Positions 16,964 through 26,900 of a DNA stretch of 43,647 nt are shown here, piece after piece. The translations under genes were made by a program, and so were the position numbers. The stretch is from an uncultured Geobacteraceae bacterium (GTDB taxonomy: Bacteria > Desulfobacterota > Desulfuromonadia > Geobacterales > Pseudopelobacteraceae): contig CAIOXL010000057.1 in NCBI GenBank assembly GCA_903862245.1, positions 1 through 43,647 on the forward strand, written 5' to 3'. The notes beneath the pieces are model-generated. The model saw nothing but the letters and a program-made list of their open reading frames with translations. It was not told the DNA's origin and ran no database searches. Position 1 is the first letter of the stretch. Each line of letters opens with the position of its first letter.

Positions 16964-19201
16964 CTACGCCCGTTCCAGTCCGGCGAAGCGCACCATGAGT
17001 TTTTTCGGCCCGACCGAGTTGAACCAGACAACCGCCTTCTGCCCGTCACCTTCCCCTTCGATTTTCCTGATGGTGCCGATGCCGAACTTGCCGTGGCGCA
17101 CGCGCATGCCGAGAAAAATGTCGCCATACTCCTCCGACGGTTCGGGAATGACCTGAATATCGTCCGGGTCCGGGAACTCCAACGCGGCAGCCAGATTGTG
17201 GGGAGAAGGGGGAGAGGACTGGGTGCGGGGCGCAGTAAAGCCGACCGTTTGACCGCCATACCCCATGGAGAAGGGCGCTCCCCCCCGCTCTCCCTCTTCC
17301 AGCAGTTCGGCCGGAATATCCTTGATAAAGCGCGACGGCGGGTTTTCCTGTTTCTGGCCGAACAGGTATCTCCGGCGGGCATTCAGCAGGTAAAGCCGTT
17401 CGCGGGCGCGGGTCATGCCGACGTAGCAGAGGCGGCGCTCCTCCTCCATGCCATCCAGATCATCCAGTGAGCGCACATGCGGGAAAAGCCGTTCCTCCAT
17501 GCCGATCATGAAGACAGCCTTGAACTCCAGTCCCTTGGCGGCGTGCAGGGTCATGAGGGTAACCGACGACTGCCCCGCCTCCCCCTGCTCCAGGTCAGAA
17601 ACCAGTGACACCTGCTCCAAAAATTCCGACAGTCCCGCTTCCGGGTTTTTTTCGCTGAACTCCTCGATGGCGGCCAGAAGCTGTTCCAGGTTTTCCAGCC
17701 GTTCGGCATCGTCCGGGTCACCGCTGTTTTTCAGCCGGTCCAGATAGCCGCTTTCCCGCATGACTGTCCGGGTCAGTTCCACCAGGCTGCCGGTTTCTTC
17801 CCGGAATCGTTCCATCAGAGAAACAAACAGGGCAACCTTGCCGCGCGGACCGGCGCTCAGCACTCCGCCGCCGGCGGCGTCACGCAGTGCCTCGAAGAAG
17901 CTGACGCCGCGCGTGCCCGCCTCCAGGGAAATTTTGTCAACGGTGCTGGAACCGATGCCCCGCGCCGGGACGTTGATGATGCGCTTGAACGATACTTCGT
18001 CCGCCGGGTTGTCCAGCACCCGCAGGTAGGCCAGGATATCCTTTACCTCCATGCGGGAATAGAAGCGGACGCCGCCGACAATGTGGTAGGGGAGGGCGCT
18101 GCTGACCAGCGCTTCCTCAATCAGACGGGACTGGGCGTTGGTGCGGTAGAATACCGCCATCTCATCCAGCGGCATACCCCGGCGGAGCAGTTGGGTAATC
18201 TCACGGTTGACGTAGTCGGCTTCTTCCCGGTCCGATTCAACCCGTTCGTAGCGGATCGGTTCCCCGATCGGATTTTCGGTCCAGAGGGTTTTCCCTTTCC
18301 GGCCGAAATTCTGTTTGACCACCTCCCCTGCCGCCGTCAGAATTGTGGCGGTGGAGCGGTAATTCTGCTCCAGCCGGATGATGGTGACGCCGGGAAAATC
18401 TTTCTCAAACTCCAGGATGTTGCGGATGTCAGCCCCGCGCCAGGAGTAGATGGACTGGTCGTCGTCACCGACAACGCAGAGATTTTTACGCTCCCCCGCC
18501 AGCAGGCGGATGAGGGTGTACTGCACCGGGTTGGTGTCCTGGTATTCGTCCACCAGCAGCCACTGAAACCGTTCCCGGTAGAAGGCGCAGACCTCCGGGA
18601 AGCGGGACAGGAGTCGGACGGTCTGGATCATCATATCGCCGAAATCGAGGGCGTTGCACTTTTTGAGGCGCTGCTGATAGGCGGCGTAAATCTCCACCAC
18701 CCGCTGGTTGTAGGTGTCGCCAGGTGCGATGGCGCCGATATCCTCCGGGAAAAGCCCGCGGTTCTTAAAATCGTCAATCCGAGCGGAAACCGCTTTGGCG
18801 GCAAAGCGCTTTTCGTCCAGGTCCATTTCGGCAATGACGTCCTTCAGAAGCCGTTCGCTGTCGCGGTCGTCATAAATGGCAAACGTGGATTGAAAACCGA
18901 GGTGGTGGATGTCGCGGCGGAGGATGCGGCCGCAGGCGGCGTGAAAGGTGGAGATGAGCGGCAGGTCGCCCCCGCCCAGCAGTTTGCCGACCCGCTCTGC
19001 CATTTCCCGCGCCGCCTTGTTGGTGAAGGTAACGGCCATGATGTTCCAGGGGCGTACCCCCCGCTCCCGGATCAGGTGGGCGATGCGGTTGGTGATGACG
19101 CGGGTTTTGCCCGATCCGGCGCCGGCCAGGATCAGCAGCGGCCCCTCGCCGTGCAGCACAGCTTCCTTTTGGGGGGGGTTGAGGTGTTTCAGTAAGTCCA
19201 T
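16964..19201 (-). CDS. uvrD: UvrD/PcrA-family ATP-dependent DNA helicase
   Basis: Superfamily 1A 3'-5' helicase acting in nucleotide excision and mismatch repair. Walker A is AGAGSGKT at residues 26-33. Other motifs: ITNRIAHLI (Q-motif region), TFHAACGRILRR, the Walker B DEYQDTNPVQ, GDDDQSIYSWRGAD (motif III), QNYRST (IV), LMTLHAAKGLEF (V) and VGMTRARERLYL (VI). The C-terminus ends in the Tudor-like VRHGKFGIGTIRKIEGEG segment seen in PcrA/UvrD. At 745 residues the length is normal. The start MDLLKHLNPPQ at 19201 is the conserved family start; the frame is open to 19258. Whether it is called UvrD or PcrA is a matter of convention here. Confidence 0.95.
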   Translation of the reverse strand: MDLLKHLNPPQKEAVLHGEGPLLILAGAGSGKTRVITNRIAHLIRERGVRPWNIMAVTFTNKAAREMAERVGKLLGGGDLPLISTFHAACGRILRRDIHHLGFQSTFAIYDDRDSERLLKDVIAEMDLDEKRFAAKAVSARIDDFKNRGLFPEDIGAIAPGDTYNQRVVEIYAAYQQRLKKCNALDFGDMMIQTVRLLSRFPEVCAFYRERFQWLLVDEYQDTNPVQYTLIRLLAGERKNLCVVGDDDQSIYSWRGADIRNILEFEKDFPGVTIIRLEQNYRSTATILTAAGEVVKQNFGRKGKTLWTENPIGEPIRYERVESDREEADYVNREITQLLRRGMPLDEMAVFYRTNAQSRLIEEALVSSALPYHIVGGVRFYSRMEVKDILAYLRVLDNPADEVSFKRIINVPARGIGSSTVDKISLEAGTRGVSFFEALRDAAGGGVLSAGPRGKVALFVSLMERFREETGSLVELTRTVMRESGYLDRLKNSGDPDDAERLENLEQLLAAIEEFSEKNPEAGLSEFLEQVSLVSDLEQGEAGQSSVTLMTLHAAKGLEFKAVFMIGMEERLFPHVRSLDDLDGMEEERRLCYVGMTRARERLYLLNARRRYLFGQKQENPPSRFIKDIPAELLEEGERGGAPFSMGYGGQTVGFTAPRTQSSPPSPHNLAAALEFPDPDDIQVIPEPSEEYGDIFLGMRVRHGKFGIGTIRKIEGEGDGQKAVVWFNSVGPKKLMVRFAGLERA

Positions 19202-19291
19202 ATGGTTTTTTCTCGTTATGTTTAGATGCTGCCTACACGTTATGGGGGTCACCTTCAATTGGCATCTGTTACGTACGGATCTCCCGGAAAA

Positions 19292-19369
19292 CTACTTCAC
19301 CCTGCAGGAGAAAGTGGTTGCAACAGCGTCAAGCTGAAACTGCTGGTTCGCATCAAATTGAATCTTCAT
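19292..19369 (-). pseudogene. res: 5' remnant of a type III restriction helicase gene (res)
   Basis: A 25-codon frame reads MKIQFDANQQFQLDAVATT and then FSCRVK followed by a stop. The first 17 residues match the conserved start of type III restriction-enzyme DEAD/DEAH helicases (MKxQFDxNQxxQLDAI). The rest of the roughly 1000-residue gene is missing, presumably by deletion up to the uvrD promoter region. The ATG overlaps the stop of the upstream AlbA_2 gene as ATGA, which preserves the original operon junction. Confidence 0.78.
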
Positions 19370-20106
19370 TGCGCATCCTTGTCTGTTGCGGTGTAGGCTT
19401 GGTCAGGGCGATTAACACTATCCGGATAGCGCAATGTGAGTAGCCCCTCGGTAACCATGAGTGTCAGGTGTCTATTTCTGATGTTATGTTGGCTTCTATT
19501 GAGCAAACGCGACAACTCTTCAGCCGATAGATAGCGACCTGTGCACAAGCGGAAAATCACCTCTCTAACAAGAGAAACCGGTGCCTTTCCTTTGCTGGAT
19601 ACTGGTTCTGCAAGTTTTTGCAGCTCAACGTTTACCTCATCCAAATGAGAGGAGTCTCCCGGCAAACGTATGGAGTCCTTGTCTGACTGTAATGTGTCAA
19701 AGAGCGTAGGGGCAGTAATGCCGCCCCCGCTTAAGTAGTATCTGCTCCAGCGGCGCCGGTTATCGGACTCCAGCACTCCAAGAGTGCAGAGCCCTTGCAG
19801 CATCCTGGTAATCTCGACCGGATGATCGGTCAGCAACTCCTGAAGCCGTGTATTTGAAACCTCATTTTCAAGGTGTGCGGTGGCAAGCGCCTGCAACTCA
19901 GAAGGTGATACGTTGTTTTCGATAAAACGCGCTGAATAGCGTTCCTTCAACGCTGATAACGTTTCATCGGGGATGAGGCTAACCATGGCGCTATAAGTTT
20001 CCCAAAAGCTTCGAGGGAAGCCGCCTTTGGCAGACTTAAATTCCCAGTCGGTTGTTTCACCAACTCGGGCAGCCCCAAGTATTTTATCGAGCAAATCAGG
20101 AGACAT
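19366..20106 (-). pseudogene. Internally deleted AlbA_2/Schlafen-type DNA-binding protein gene
   Basis: The 246-residue product begins like AlbA_2-domain (RecG-like, Schlafen-fold) proteins: MSPDLLDKILGAARVGETTD, then WEFKSAKGGFPRSFWETYSAM. In intact relatives this continues into the glycine-rich core (xANTxGG) of the domain. Here it jumps at about residue 42 directly into SLIPDETLSALKERYSARF, a segment expected far downstream in the C-terminal winged-helix part. The reading frame is kept, so a stable short protein could still be made, but the AlbA_2 core and several hundred residues are missing. It sits between remnants of mod and res, so it is the middle gene of a decayed type III restriction-modification operon. 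Confidence 0.75.
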
Positions 20107-20119
20107 GTGCGTATGCCCC

Positions 20120-20233
20120 TTACACTGTCTTAAAGCTGGTGACGCCGACAGTCTTACTCAGAGGCTGTTCCTGCCGTGTATCTCCGACTATGTCATGGGA
20201 GGTAAGGTCAAGTTTTTCGGGTTGGTCTGTCAT
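20120..20233 (-). pseudogene. mod: Remnant of a type III DNA methyltransferase gene (mod)
   Basis: A 37-codon frame with its own ribosome site (AGAGGA, 8 nt before ATG) reads MTDQPEKLDLTSHDIVGDTR, QE and then QPLSKTVGVTSFKTV. The first 22 residues match the N-terminus of type III (Mod) adenine methyltransferases, which continue with LLRLFPEVRTEGGK. All catalytic motifs (DPPY, FxGxG) are absent; the last 15 residues are probably the original C-terminus, brought in by an internal deletion. It ends 13 bp before the AlbA_2 remnant. Confidence 0.75.
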
Positions 20234-20558
20234 GGTTTGTTCCTCTGTTCGGATATGGAAAGTCGGGTTCATCATACGGGTGTGTAAAAGAATGGATGCG
20301 AAGCTACTATAAATCTCTGCGGTACACAAGAAAACAGCAGCATAAAACCTGATTACGAAATGGTAATCCATCTGCGGACAAGAAACATTGCTAAAGCTTG
20401 ACAGGGAATACCACATTTTAAAACATTGGTTCTGAATTGTAAAAATGGTATTGCATTCTGGGCAATCTCTCTGTAAAAGGTTTGAGCAGAGTGAAATTTT
20501 GTTTGCCGTTGTTTTGGTCGCGATAATAACAGTCGATTTTTTTTGGAGGTGGCGGATC
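20234..20558. other. Divergent intergenic region without a gene
   Basis: This A+T-rich stretch separates the mod remnant from the CoA-transferase genes. It contains TTGACA at 20398-20403, but no good -10 box follows at the right spacing, so the promoter of the CoA-transferase operon is not assigned. Only GGAGG at 20545-20549, serving the gene at 20559, is clear. No repeat or RNA gene was recognised. Confidence 0.5.
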
Positions 20559-21251
20559 ATGGCGGTTGTCTGTACAAGCATAGAAGAGGCGCTGGAGGGG
20601 ATTCGTGATGGTGCCAGTATCATGGCCGGCGGTTTCGGACTGGTGGGTATTCCGGAAAAGCTGATTCAGGGGCTGCGCGAGTCCGGAGTGTGTGACCTGA
20701 CGGTCATTTCCAATAACTGCGGCGTGGACGGCTGGGGGCTTGGCATTCTCCTTCAGAACAAACAGATCAGAAAAATGGTCTCCTCCTACGTCGGCGAAAA
20801 CAAGGAGTTCGAGCGGCAGTATCTGGCGGGCGAACTGGAGGTGGAGCTGGTGCCGCAGGGAACCCTGGCGGAACGGATCCGGGCCGGCGGTGCCGGCATT
20901 CCCGCCTTTTACACTCCTGCCGGCGTCGGCACTCCCATTGCGGAGGGGCGCGAGACACGGCTTTTCGGTGCCAAGGAGTACCTGCTGGAAACCGGTCTGA
21001 CCGCTGATTTTTCGATTGTAAAAGCCTGGAAGGGGGACCGTTTCGGCAATCTGGTCTACCGCAAGACCGCCCGTAACTTCAACCCGATGATGGCGGCCGC
21101 CGGTAAAATCACCATCGCCGAGGTGGAGGAACTGGTGGAGCCGGGTGAACTCGATCCTGACCAGATTCACACCCCCAGCATTTACGTACAGCGCATCATC
21201 GCCTGCAGCGGCCATGAGAAGCGGGTCGAGCGCCGCACCGTGCGGAAATAG
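20559..21251 (+). CDS. 3-oxoacid CoA-transferase subunit A
   Basis: Alpha subunit of a class I CoA-transferase (ScoA/AtoD/PcaI type) that moves CoA between a 3-oxoacid or short fatty acid and a donor such as succinyl- or acetyl-CoA. The glycine-rich oxyanion motif GGFGLVGIP is at residues 24-32, followed by [35 protein letters not shown] and [16 protein letters not shown], all typical. The frame is open to 20445, but the ATG at 20559 has a GGAGG site and starts at the family N-terminus, giving 230 residues. Subunit B follows after 12 bp. Substrate is not decidable by eye; acetate/succinyl-CoA or acetoacetate are likely. Confidence 0.93.
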   Translation: MAVVCTSIEEALEGIRDGASIMAGGFGLVGIPEKLIQGLRESGVCDLTVISNNCGVDGWGLGILLQNKQIRKMVSSYVGENKEFERQYLAGELEVELVPQGTLAERIRAGGAGIPAFYTPAGVGTPIAEGRETRLFGAKEYLLETGLTADFSIVKAWKGDRFGNLVYRKTARNFNPMMAAAGKITIAEVEELVEPGELDPDQIHTPSIYVQRIIACSGHEKRVERRTVRK

Positions 21252-21263
21252 AAAGGAGCTACC

Positions 21264-21905
21264 ATGGCATTGACGCGCGAAGAGATGGCCCAACGGGCTG
21301 CGCAGGAAATTGAAGACGGCTATTACGTCAACCTGGGGATCGGTATGCCGACCCTGGTGGCAAATTATATCCCCGAGGGGAAACGGGTGGTGCTGCAGTC
21401 CGAAAACGGTCTGCTCGGTATCGGCCCCTATCCGGCCGAGGAGGATCTGGACCCGGATCTGATCAACGCCGGCAAGGAAACCATCACGATGATTACCGGC
21501 TCCAGTACCTTCAGCAGCGCCGAGTCCTTTGCCATGATCCGGGGGGGGCATATCGACCTGGCTATTCTGGGGGGGATGGAGGCTTCCGCTTCGGGCGATC
21601 TGGCCAACTGGGTAATCCCGGGCAAGATGGTCAAGGGGATGGGGGGCGCCATGGACCTGGTGCACGGTGCCAAGCGGATCGTGGTGTTGATGGAGCATTG
21701 CAATAAGCTGGGGGAAACAAAGATTCTCAACAGCTGCACCCTGCCGCTGACCGGCAAGGGGGTGATTAACCGGATCATCACCGACCGGGCGGTGCTGGAC
21801 GTCACCCCGGAAGGGTTGCGTCTCGTTGAGGTTGCTCCCGGCTATACCCCCGCTGATATCCAGGCCTGCAGCGAACCGAAGCTGATTATGCCGCTGGCGC
21901 TTTAA
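21264..21905 (+). CDS. 3-oxoacid CoA-transferase subunit B
   Basis: Beta subunit carrying the catalytic glutamate E47 in the SENGLLG motif, which forms the glutamyl-CoA thioester. Other family stretches are [40 protein letters not shown] and [20 protein letters not shown]. At 213 residues it has the usual length. A strong GAAAGGAG ribosome site precedes the ATG. Together with subunit A it forms a two-gene operon ended by a terminator at 21965-22000. Confidence 0.94.
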   Translation: MALTREEMAQRAAQEIEDGYYVNLGIGMPTLVANYIPEGKRVVLQSENGLLGIGPYPAEEDLDPDLINAGKETITMITGSSTFSSAESFAMIRGGHIDLAILGGMEASASGDLANWVIPGKMVKGMGGAMDLVHGAKRIVVLMEHCNKLGETKILNSCTLPLTGKGVINRIITDRAVLDVTPEGLRLVEVAPGYTPADIQACSEPKLIMPLAL

Positions 21906-21914
21906 TTATTTCGC

Positions 21915-21953
21915 ACCAAACCCCTCTAACTCTCCTCTTAAGAGGGGAAACTT
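21915..21953. repeat. Intergenic repeat, family B, partial copy
   Basis: ACCAAACCCCTCTAACTCTC followed by CTCTTAAGAGGGGAAACTT resembles the right arm of the element at 2437-2474 (ACCCCTAACCCCTCCTT then AAGGAGGGGAACT). It includes the near-perfect palindrome CCTCTTAAGAGG at 21934-21945. It lies between the CoA-transferase stop and its terminator. Confidence 0.65.
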
Positions 21954-21964
21954 CAAGGCCTCCC

Positions 21965-22000
21965 AAAAGACCCGGTCATCGGCCGGGTCTTTTGTTTTTT
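21965..22000 (+). terminator. Rho-independent terminator of the CoA-transferase operon
   Basis: AAAAGACCCGG and CCGGGTCTTTT form an 11-bp perfect stem followed by GTTTTTT. It separates the operon from gltB. Confidence 0.93.
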
Positions 22001-22153
22001 GCCGATTGCGTAAAATGTACTCATTCGTGTGCGATAATTACTCATAAACGGTTGTGCGTGCTCTGCCGCTTTCTGCCGATGGTCGCGGGTATAACGGCTA
22101 ACTAGCTAACTTATAGAGGCGGCACCGGTGGCAGTATCGGTCGGTATCAGGTG

Positions 22154-22169
22154 TGGCACGTTCTCTGCT
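22154..22169 (+). promoter_or_regulatory. Candidate sigma-54 (RpoN) promoter of gltBD
   Basis: TGGCACGTTCTCTGCT matches the -24/-12 consensus (TGGCACG-N4-TTGCW): GG at 22155-22156 and GC at 22167-22168 are exactly 10 nt apart. Transcription would start near 22180, about 50 nt before the chosen gltB ATG. This argues against the upstream GTG at 22128 as a start and suggests nitrogen-dependent control. A 6-bp hairpin (CCGCACcatGTGCGG, 22182-22196) lies at the presumed 5' end of the message. Confidence 0.7.
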
Positions 22170-22232
22170 AATGAAATCTGCCCGCACCATGTGCGGATCA
22201 CACATAAAAAGAAAATGTACAAGGGTTCCCCC

Positions 22233-25200
22233 ATGAAAAGCAACGGACTACCGGTAAAACAGGGCCTTTACGATCCCCAGATGGAACATGACGCATGCGG
22301 CGTCGGTTTTGTTGTCAATATGAAAGGCAAGAAGTCACACGAGATCGTCAGTCAGGCTCTCGAAATCCTTGTCAATCTTGATCACCGCGGTGCCTGCGGA
22401 TGCGAACCGAATACGGGGGACGGCGCCGGAATTCTTATGCAGATGCCGGATCGTTTTCTCCGTTCGGTCTGCGAACCGCTTGGTCTGGAGCTGCCGGAAC
22501 CGTTTCATTACGGTGTGGGCATGGTGTTTACCTCGCCGAAAGCGACCGAGCGTAACAGTGCCCGCCATATACTGGAAAAGATTCTGGTTGAAGAAGGGGT
22601 TGAACTGATCGGCTGGCGCAATGTGCCGACCGACAATTCCTCTCTGGGGAATACCGCCTGGGAAGGGGAGCCGATGGTGCGGCAGCTGTTCCTCAAACGC
22701 CCGCTTGACTGTGCCGATGAACAGGCGTTCAGCCGCAAGCTGTATATCATCAACCAGCGGGCGACCAACGAGATCCGCCGCGCCGGCGTTGACGAGAACT
22801 GGTACGTCTGCAGCCTTTCCACCCGGACCATAATCTACAAGGGGATGCTCATGCCGGTTCAGGTTGACCGGTATTTCCCGGAGCTGCGTGACCCGGCCAT
22901 GGAAAGCGCCATCGCCCTGGTGCATTCCCGCTTCTCCACCAATACGTTCCCCAGCTGGGATCGTGCCCACCCCTATCATTTCCTGGCCCACAACGGTGAG
23001 ATCAATACCCTGCGCGGTAACGTCAACTGGATGAACGCCCGCCAGAACCATATTACCAGCGAGCTGTTCGGCGATGACGTAAAGAAGCTGCTGCCGATCA
23101 TCAATACCGGGGGGTCCGATTCGGGCATGTTCGATAACTGTCTGGAGCTGCTGGTCATGAGCGGCCGCTCCCTCCCCCATGCCATTATGATGATGGTTCC
23201 TGAACCGTGGGAAAATCATGCCGGCATGAGCGAGGAAAAACGGGCTTTTTATGAATATCACTCCTGCCTGATGGCGCCGTGGGACGGTCCCGCTGCTATC
23301 GCCTTTACCGACGGCCGCAGCATCGGGGCGGTTCTTGACCGTAACGGCCTGCGTCCTTCCCGCTACTACATCACCAGTGATGATCTGGTCATTATGGCTT
23401 CGGAAGCGGGGGTTCTGAAAATCGAACCGGGCCGCATTCTGAGCAAGGGGCGGCTCCAGCCGGGGCAGATGTTTCTGGTGGATACGGAGCAGGGGCGCAT
23501 CGTACCGGACGGAGAGATCAAACAGGAACTGGCGGCAGCCAATCCATACGCCGCGTGGTTGCGCGATAATTACGTCCTGCTGGAAGACCTGCCGTTCGCA
23601 ACCGGGATGCATTTGCCGGATCAGGGCAGTCTGGTTCAGCGCCAGCAGGCCTTCGGCTATACCTACGAAGATCAGCGTGTTGTTCTTGGACCGATGGCGG
23701 TCGACGGCATGCAGCCGCTTGGCTCCATGGGGACTGATACCCCGCTGGCGGTGCTCTCCAGCAAGAACCAGATGCTGTACAACTATTTCAAGCAGCTGTT
23801 TGCCCAGGTAACCAATCCGCCCATCGACCCGATCCGTGAAGAGATTGTCACCTCCACGATTACGTTGATCGGTTCGGAAGGGAACTTGCTGGAACCGACT
23901 GCGTCCAACGCACGGCGAATCAAGCTGGACAGCCCGTTCCTGTGCAATCAGGAGTTGGAGAAACTGCGGCAGATTGACCGCCCCGGCTTCAAGTCCGCGA
24001 CGCTGTCGCTGCTCTTCCCGGTATCGCGCGGCGCTGCGGCAATGGAAAGAGGACTGGAGGCACTGTTTGCGGCCGCCGATGTGGCGGTGGAGGCGGGGAG
24101 TAACATCCTGATCCTTTCCGATCGCGGTGTCGATGGCGACAATGCTGCTATTCCGGCGCTGCTGGCGGTTTCCGGCCTGCATCACCATCTGGTTGCCAGC
24201 GGCACCCGCACCCTGGTCTCACTGGTGCTGGAATCGGGTGAGCCGCGCGAAGTGCATCACTTTGCCGTACTGCTCGGGTACGGCGTTAATGCCATCAACC
24301 CCTATCTGGCTTTTGAATCACTGGATGACATGATTCTGCAGGGTATGCTTCCGGGGCTCGATCACAAAAAAGCGGTCAAGAACTTCATAAAAGCCTCCAT
24401 CAAGGGTGTGGTCAAGACCATGGCCAAGATGGGGATTTCCACCGTGCAGAGCTATCGCGGCGCCCAGATCTTCGAGGCGGTCGGTCTGCATCAAACAGTG
24501 ATCGACCGCTACTTCACCTGGACACCGTCGCGCATCGGCGGGACCGATATTGACGGCATTGCCCGGGAGCTGATGGAGCGCCACGCACGGGCCTATCCGG
24601 AGCGGGTGGCCCCTGAAGCGGCTCTCCCAGCGGGAGGCGTGTACCAGTGGCGCAAGGACGGCGAGGAGCACCAGTACAATCCGCTGACCATCACCTCCCT
24701 GCAGAAGGCGACCCGCACGGATGATTATCGGGAGTTCAAGGTGTTCTCCTCACTGATCGACGACCAGAACACGCGTCACTACACCCTGCGCGGCCTGCTG
24801 AACTTCAAGGATAACATGCCGTCAGTACCGCTTGACGAGGTAGAGCCGGTTGAAACGATTATGCGCCGATTCAAGACCGGTGCCATGTCCTACGGCTCCA
24901 TCAGCAAGGAGGCTCACGAAGCGCTGGCGATCGCCATGAACCGCATCGGCGGCAGATCCAACACCGGCGAGGGGGGCGAAGATCCAGAACGCTTTACCTG
25001 GACCAACGAACAGGGTGACTCAAAAAACAGCAACATCAAGCAGGTGGCATCGGGACGCTTCGGGGTTACCAGTGAATACCTGACCAATGCCGGCGAACTG
25101 CAGATCAAGATGGCCCAGGGGGCTAAACCGGGTGAGGGGGGCGAACTGCCCGGCCACAAGGTGTATCCATGGATCGCCAAAACCCGCCACACCACGCCGG

Positions 25201-26813
25201 GTGTCGGTCTGGTCTCGCCGCCGCCGCACCATGATATCTATTCCATCGAGGATCTTGCTGAGTTGATCCACGACCTGAAAAACGCCAACCGGCGCGCCCG
25301 CATCAGCGTCAAGCTGGTGTCTGAAGTCGGCGTCGGCACGATTGCCGCCGGGGTGGCCAAGGCTCACGCCGATGTCGTGCTGATCAGCGGCTACGACGGC
25401 GGCACCGGAGCATCGCCGATCTCCAGCATCAAGCATGCCGGCCTTCCCTGGGAGCTCGGTCTGGCCGAAACACATCAAACGCTGCTGCTGAACAATCTGC
25501 GCAGCAGGATTATCATTGAAGCGGACGGCCAGTTAAAGACCGGTCGCGACGTGGCCATTGCCGCTCTGCTCGGTGCGGAGGAATTCGGGTTTGCCACCGC
25601 TCCGCTGGTGACGCTGGGATGCGTCATGATGCGGGTCTGCCACAGCAATACCTGCCCGACCGGTGTTGCCACCCAGGACCCGGAACTGCGCAAAAATTTC
25701 AGCGGCAAGCCGGAGTATGTGGTCAACTTCATGCGCTTTGTCGCACAGGAACTGCGTGAGATCATGGCCCAGCTCGGTTTCCGCACCCTGAACGAAATGG
25801 TCGGACGGTGCGACGTGCTGGAGGCTAATAAAGCGGTCAATCACTGGAAGGCCCAGGGGCTTGATTTCTCAAAAATACTGTATCAGCCGAAAGTGGCGCT
25901 GAATGTGGGCCGGTACTGCACCGAAAAACAGGACCACGGGCTGGAGAAATCCATCGATATGAGCACCCTGCTGGACCTGTGCCAGCCGGCCATCGAGCGG
26001 GGCGAAAAGGTCAGTGCCGAATTGCCGATTACCAACGTTGACCGGGTCGCCGGGACCATTCTTGGCAACGAGATCACCCGCCAGCACGGCGCCGCCGGTC
26101 TGCCTGACGATACGGTTACCCTCACGTTCAACGGTTCCGCAGGGCAGAGCTTCGGGGCATTCATACCGAGCGGCATTACCATGAAGCTGTCGGGCGACGC
26201 CAATGACTATCTGGGCAAAGGGCTGAGCGGCGGTAAAATTATGGTGTATCCGCCGGTCGGCTCAATTTTTAAGGCGGAAGAGAATATCATCGCCGGCAAT
26301 GTGGCGTTCTACGGGGCAACCAGCGGTACGGCGTATATCCGTGGTATGGCAGGCGAGCGGTTCTGTGTGCGCAACTCAGGGGCCGATGCGGTTGTTGAGG
26401 GGGTAGGCGATCACGGCTGCGAGTATATGACCGGTGGCACAGTAGTTATACTCGGCCAGACCGGTCGCAATTTTGCCGCCGGTATGAGCGGCGGTGTTGC
26501 CTATGTCTTTGACGCAGAGGGCGATTTTGCCTCCCGCTGCAACGGGGAGATGGTCGGTCTGGAACAGCTTGATGTCGCCGATGCCGCGATCCTCAAGGGG
26601 ATGATCGAAAAGCATGAGGAACACACCGGAAGCTCACTGGCTACGATGATGCTGATCAATTGGCAGAATGTCCTGCCGCAGTTTGTCAAGGTGATGCCGG
26701 CTGATTACAAACGGGTATTGCAGGCGCTTGACCGGGCACGGGCTGCCGGTCTCAGCGGCGATGATGCACTGGCCGCAGCGTTTGAAGAAAACTCGCACAG
26801 CGGCGGGCACTGA
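22233..26813 (+). CDS. gltB: Glutamate synthase (NADPH) large subunit
   Basis: Converts glutamine and 2-oxoglutarate to two glutamates with the GltD flavoprotein as NADPH oxidase. The glutaminase domain begins at C22 ([10 protein letters not shown]) after a short propeptide, as usual for GltB. Then come the central domain and the FMN-binding synthase domain with [13 protein letters not shown] and [11 protein letters not shown]. The [3Fe-4S] cysteines are C1130, C1136 and C1141 ([20 protein letters not shown]). The C-terminal GXGXG beta-helix domain contains [14 protein letters not shown] and [10 protein letters not shown]. The frame is open to 22128, but the ATG at 22233 fits the propeptide length and the sigma-54 promoter. 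Its ribosome site (AAGGG) is weak. 1526 residues. Confidence 0.96.
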   Translation: MKSNGLPVKQGLYDPQMEHDACGVGFVVNMKGKKSHEIVSQALEILVNLDHRGACGCEPNTGDGAGILMQMPDRFLRSVCEPLGLELPEPFHYGVGMVFTSPKATERNSARHILEKILVEEGVELIGWRNVPTDNSSLGNTAWEGEPMVRQLFLKRPLDCADEQAFSRKLYIINQRATNEIRRAGVDENWYVCSLSTRTIIYKGMLMPVQVDRYFPELRDPAMESAIALVHSRFSTNTFPSWDRAHPYHFLAHNGEINTLRGNVNWMNARQNHITSELFGDDVKKLLPIINTGGSDSGMFDNCLELLVMSGRSLPHAIMMMVPEPWENHAGMSEEKRAFYEYHSCLMAPWDGPAAIAFTDGRSIGAVLDRNGLRPSRYYITSDDLVIMASEAGVLKIEPGRILSKGRLQPGQMFLVDTEQGRIVPDGEIKQELAAANPYAAWLRDNYVLLEDLPFATGMHLPDQGSLVQRQQAFGYTYEDQRVVLGPMAVDGMQPLGSMGTDTPLAVLSSKNQMLYNYFKQLFAQVTNPPIDPIREEIVTSTITLIGSEGNLLEPTASNARRIKLDSPFLCNQELEKLRQIDRPGFKSATLSLLFPVSRGAAAMERGLEALFAAADVAVEAGSNILILSDRGVDGDNAAIPALLAVSGLHHHLVASGTRTLVSLVLESGEPREVHHFAVLLGYGVNAINPYLAFESLDDMILQGMLPGLDHKKAVKNFIKASIKGVVKTMAKMGISTVQSYRGAQIFEAVGLHQTVIDRYFTWTPSRIGGTDIDGIARELMERHARAYPERVAPEAALPAGGVYQWRKDGEEHQYNPLTITSLQKATRTDDYREFKVFSSLIDDQNTRHYTLRGLLNFKDNMPSVPLDEVEPVETIMRRFKTGAMSYGSISKEAHEALAIAMNRIGGRSNTGEGGEDPERFTWTNEQGDSKNSNIKQVASGRFGVTSEYLTNAGELQIKMAQGAKPGEGGELPGHKVYPWIAKTRHTTPGVGLVSPPPHHDIYSIEDLAELIHDLKNANRRARISVKLVSEVGVGTIAAGVAKAHADVVLISGYDGGTGASPISSIKHAGLPWELGLAETHQTLLLNNLRSRIIIEADGQLKTGRDVAIAALLGAEEFGFATAPLVTLGCVMMRVCHSNTCPTGVATQDPELRKNFSGKPEYVVNFMRFVAQELREIMAQLGFRTLNEMVGRCDVLEANKAVNHWKAQGLDFSKILYQPKVALNVGRYCTEKQDHGLEKSIDMSTLLDLCQPAIERGEKVSAELPITNVDRVAGTILGNEITRQHGAAGLPDDTVTLTFNGSAGQSFGAFIPSGITMKLSGDANDYLGKGLSGGKIMVYPPVGSIFKAEENIIAGNVAFYGATSGTAYIRGMAGERFCVRNSGADAVVEGVGDHGCEYMTGGTVVILGQTGRNFAAGMSGGVAYVFDAEGDFASRCNGEMVGLEQLDVADAAILKGMIEKHEEHTGSSLATMMLINWQNVLPQFVKVMPADYKRVLQALDRARAAGLSGDDALAAAFEENSHSGGH

Positions 26814-26900
26814 ACCGATTCTACCCATCACTTCCTTCCTGTAGCAGGGTGGAGGCGGGACGTACTACTACTAAAGACAGCTGATACAGGGAAATGACTT

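Noticed and set aside
20352-20380. GG-N10-GC pair resembling a sigma-54 promoter upstream of the CoA-transferase genes
   Set aside because: Only the minimal GG/GC spacing fits; the surrounding bases do not match TGGCACG or TTGC, unlike the gltB site.
20398-20426. TTGACA as a sigma-70 -35 box for the CoA-transferase operon
   Set aside because: No acceptable -10 hexamer lies 16-18 bp downstream.
22335-24188. A 617-codon open frame on the strand opposite to gltB
   Set aside because: It is a mirror of a high-G+C coding gene, has no ribosome site and no recognisable domain; gltB motifs on the + strand are unambiguous.
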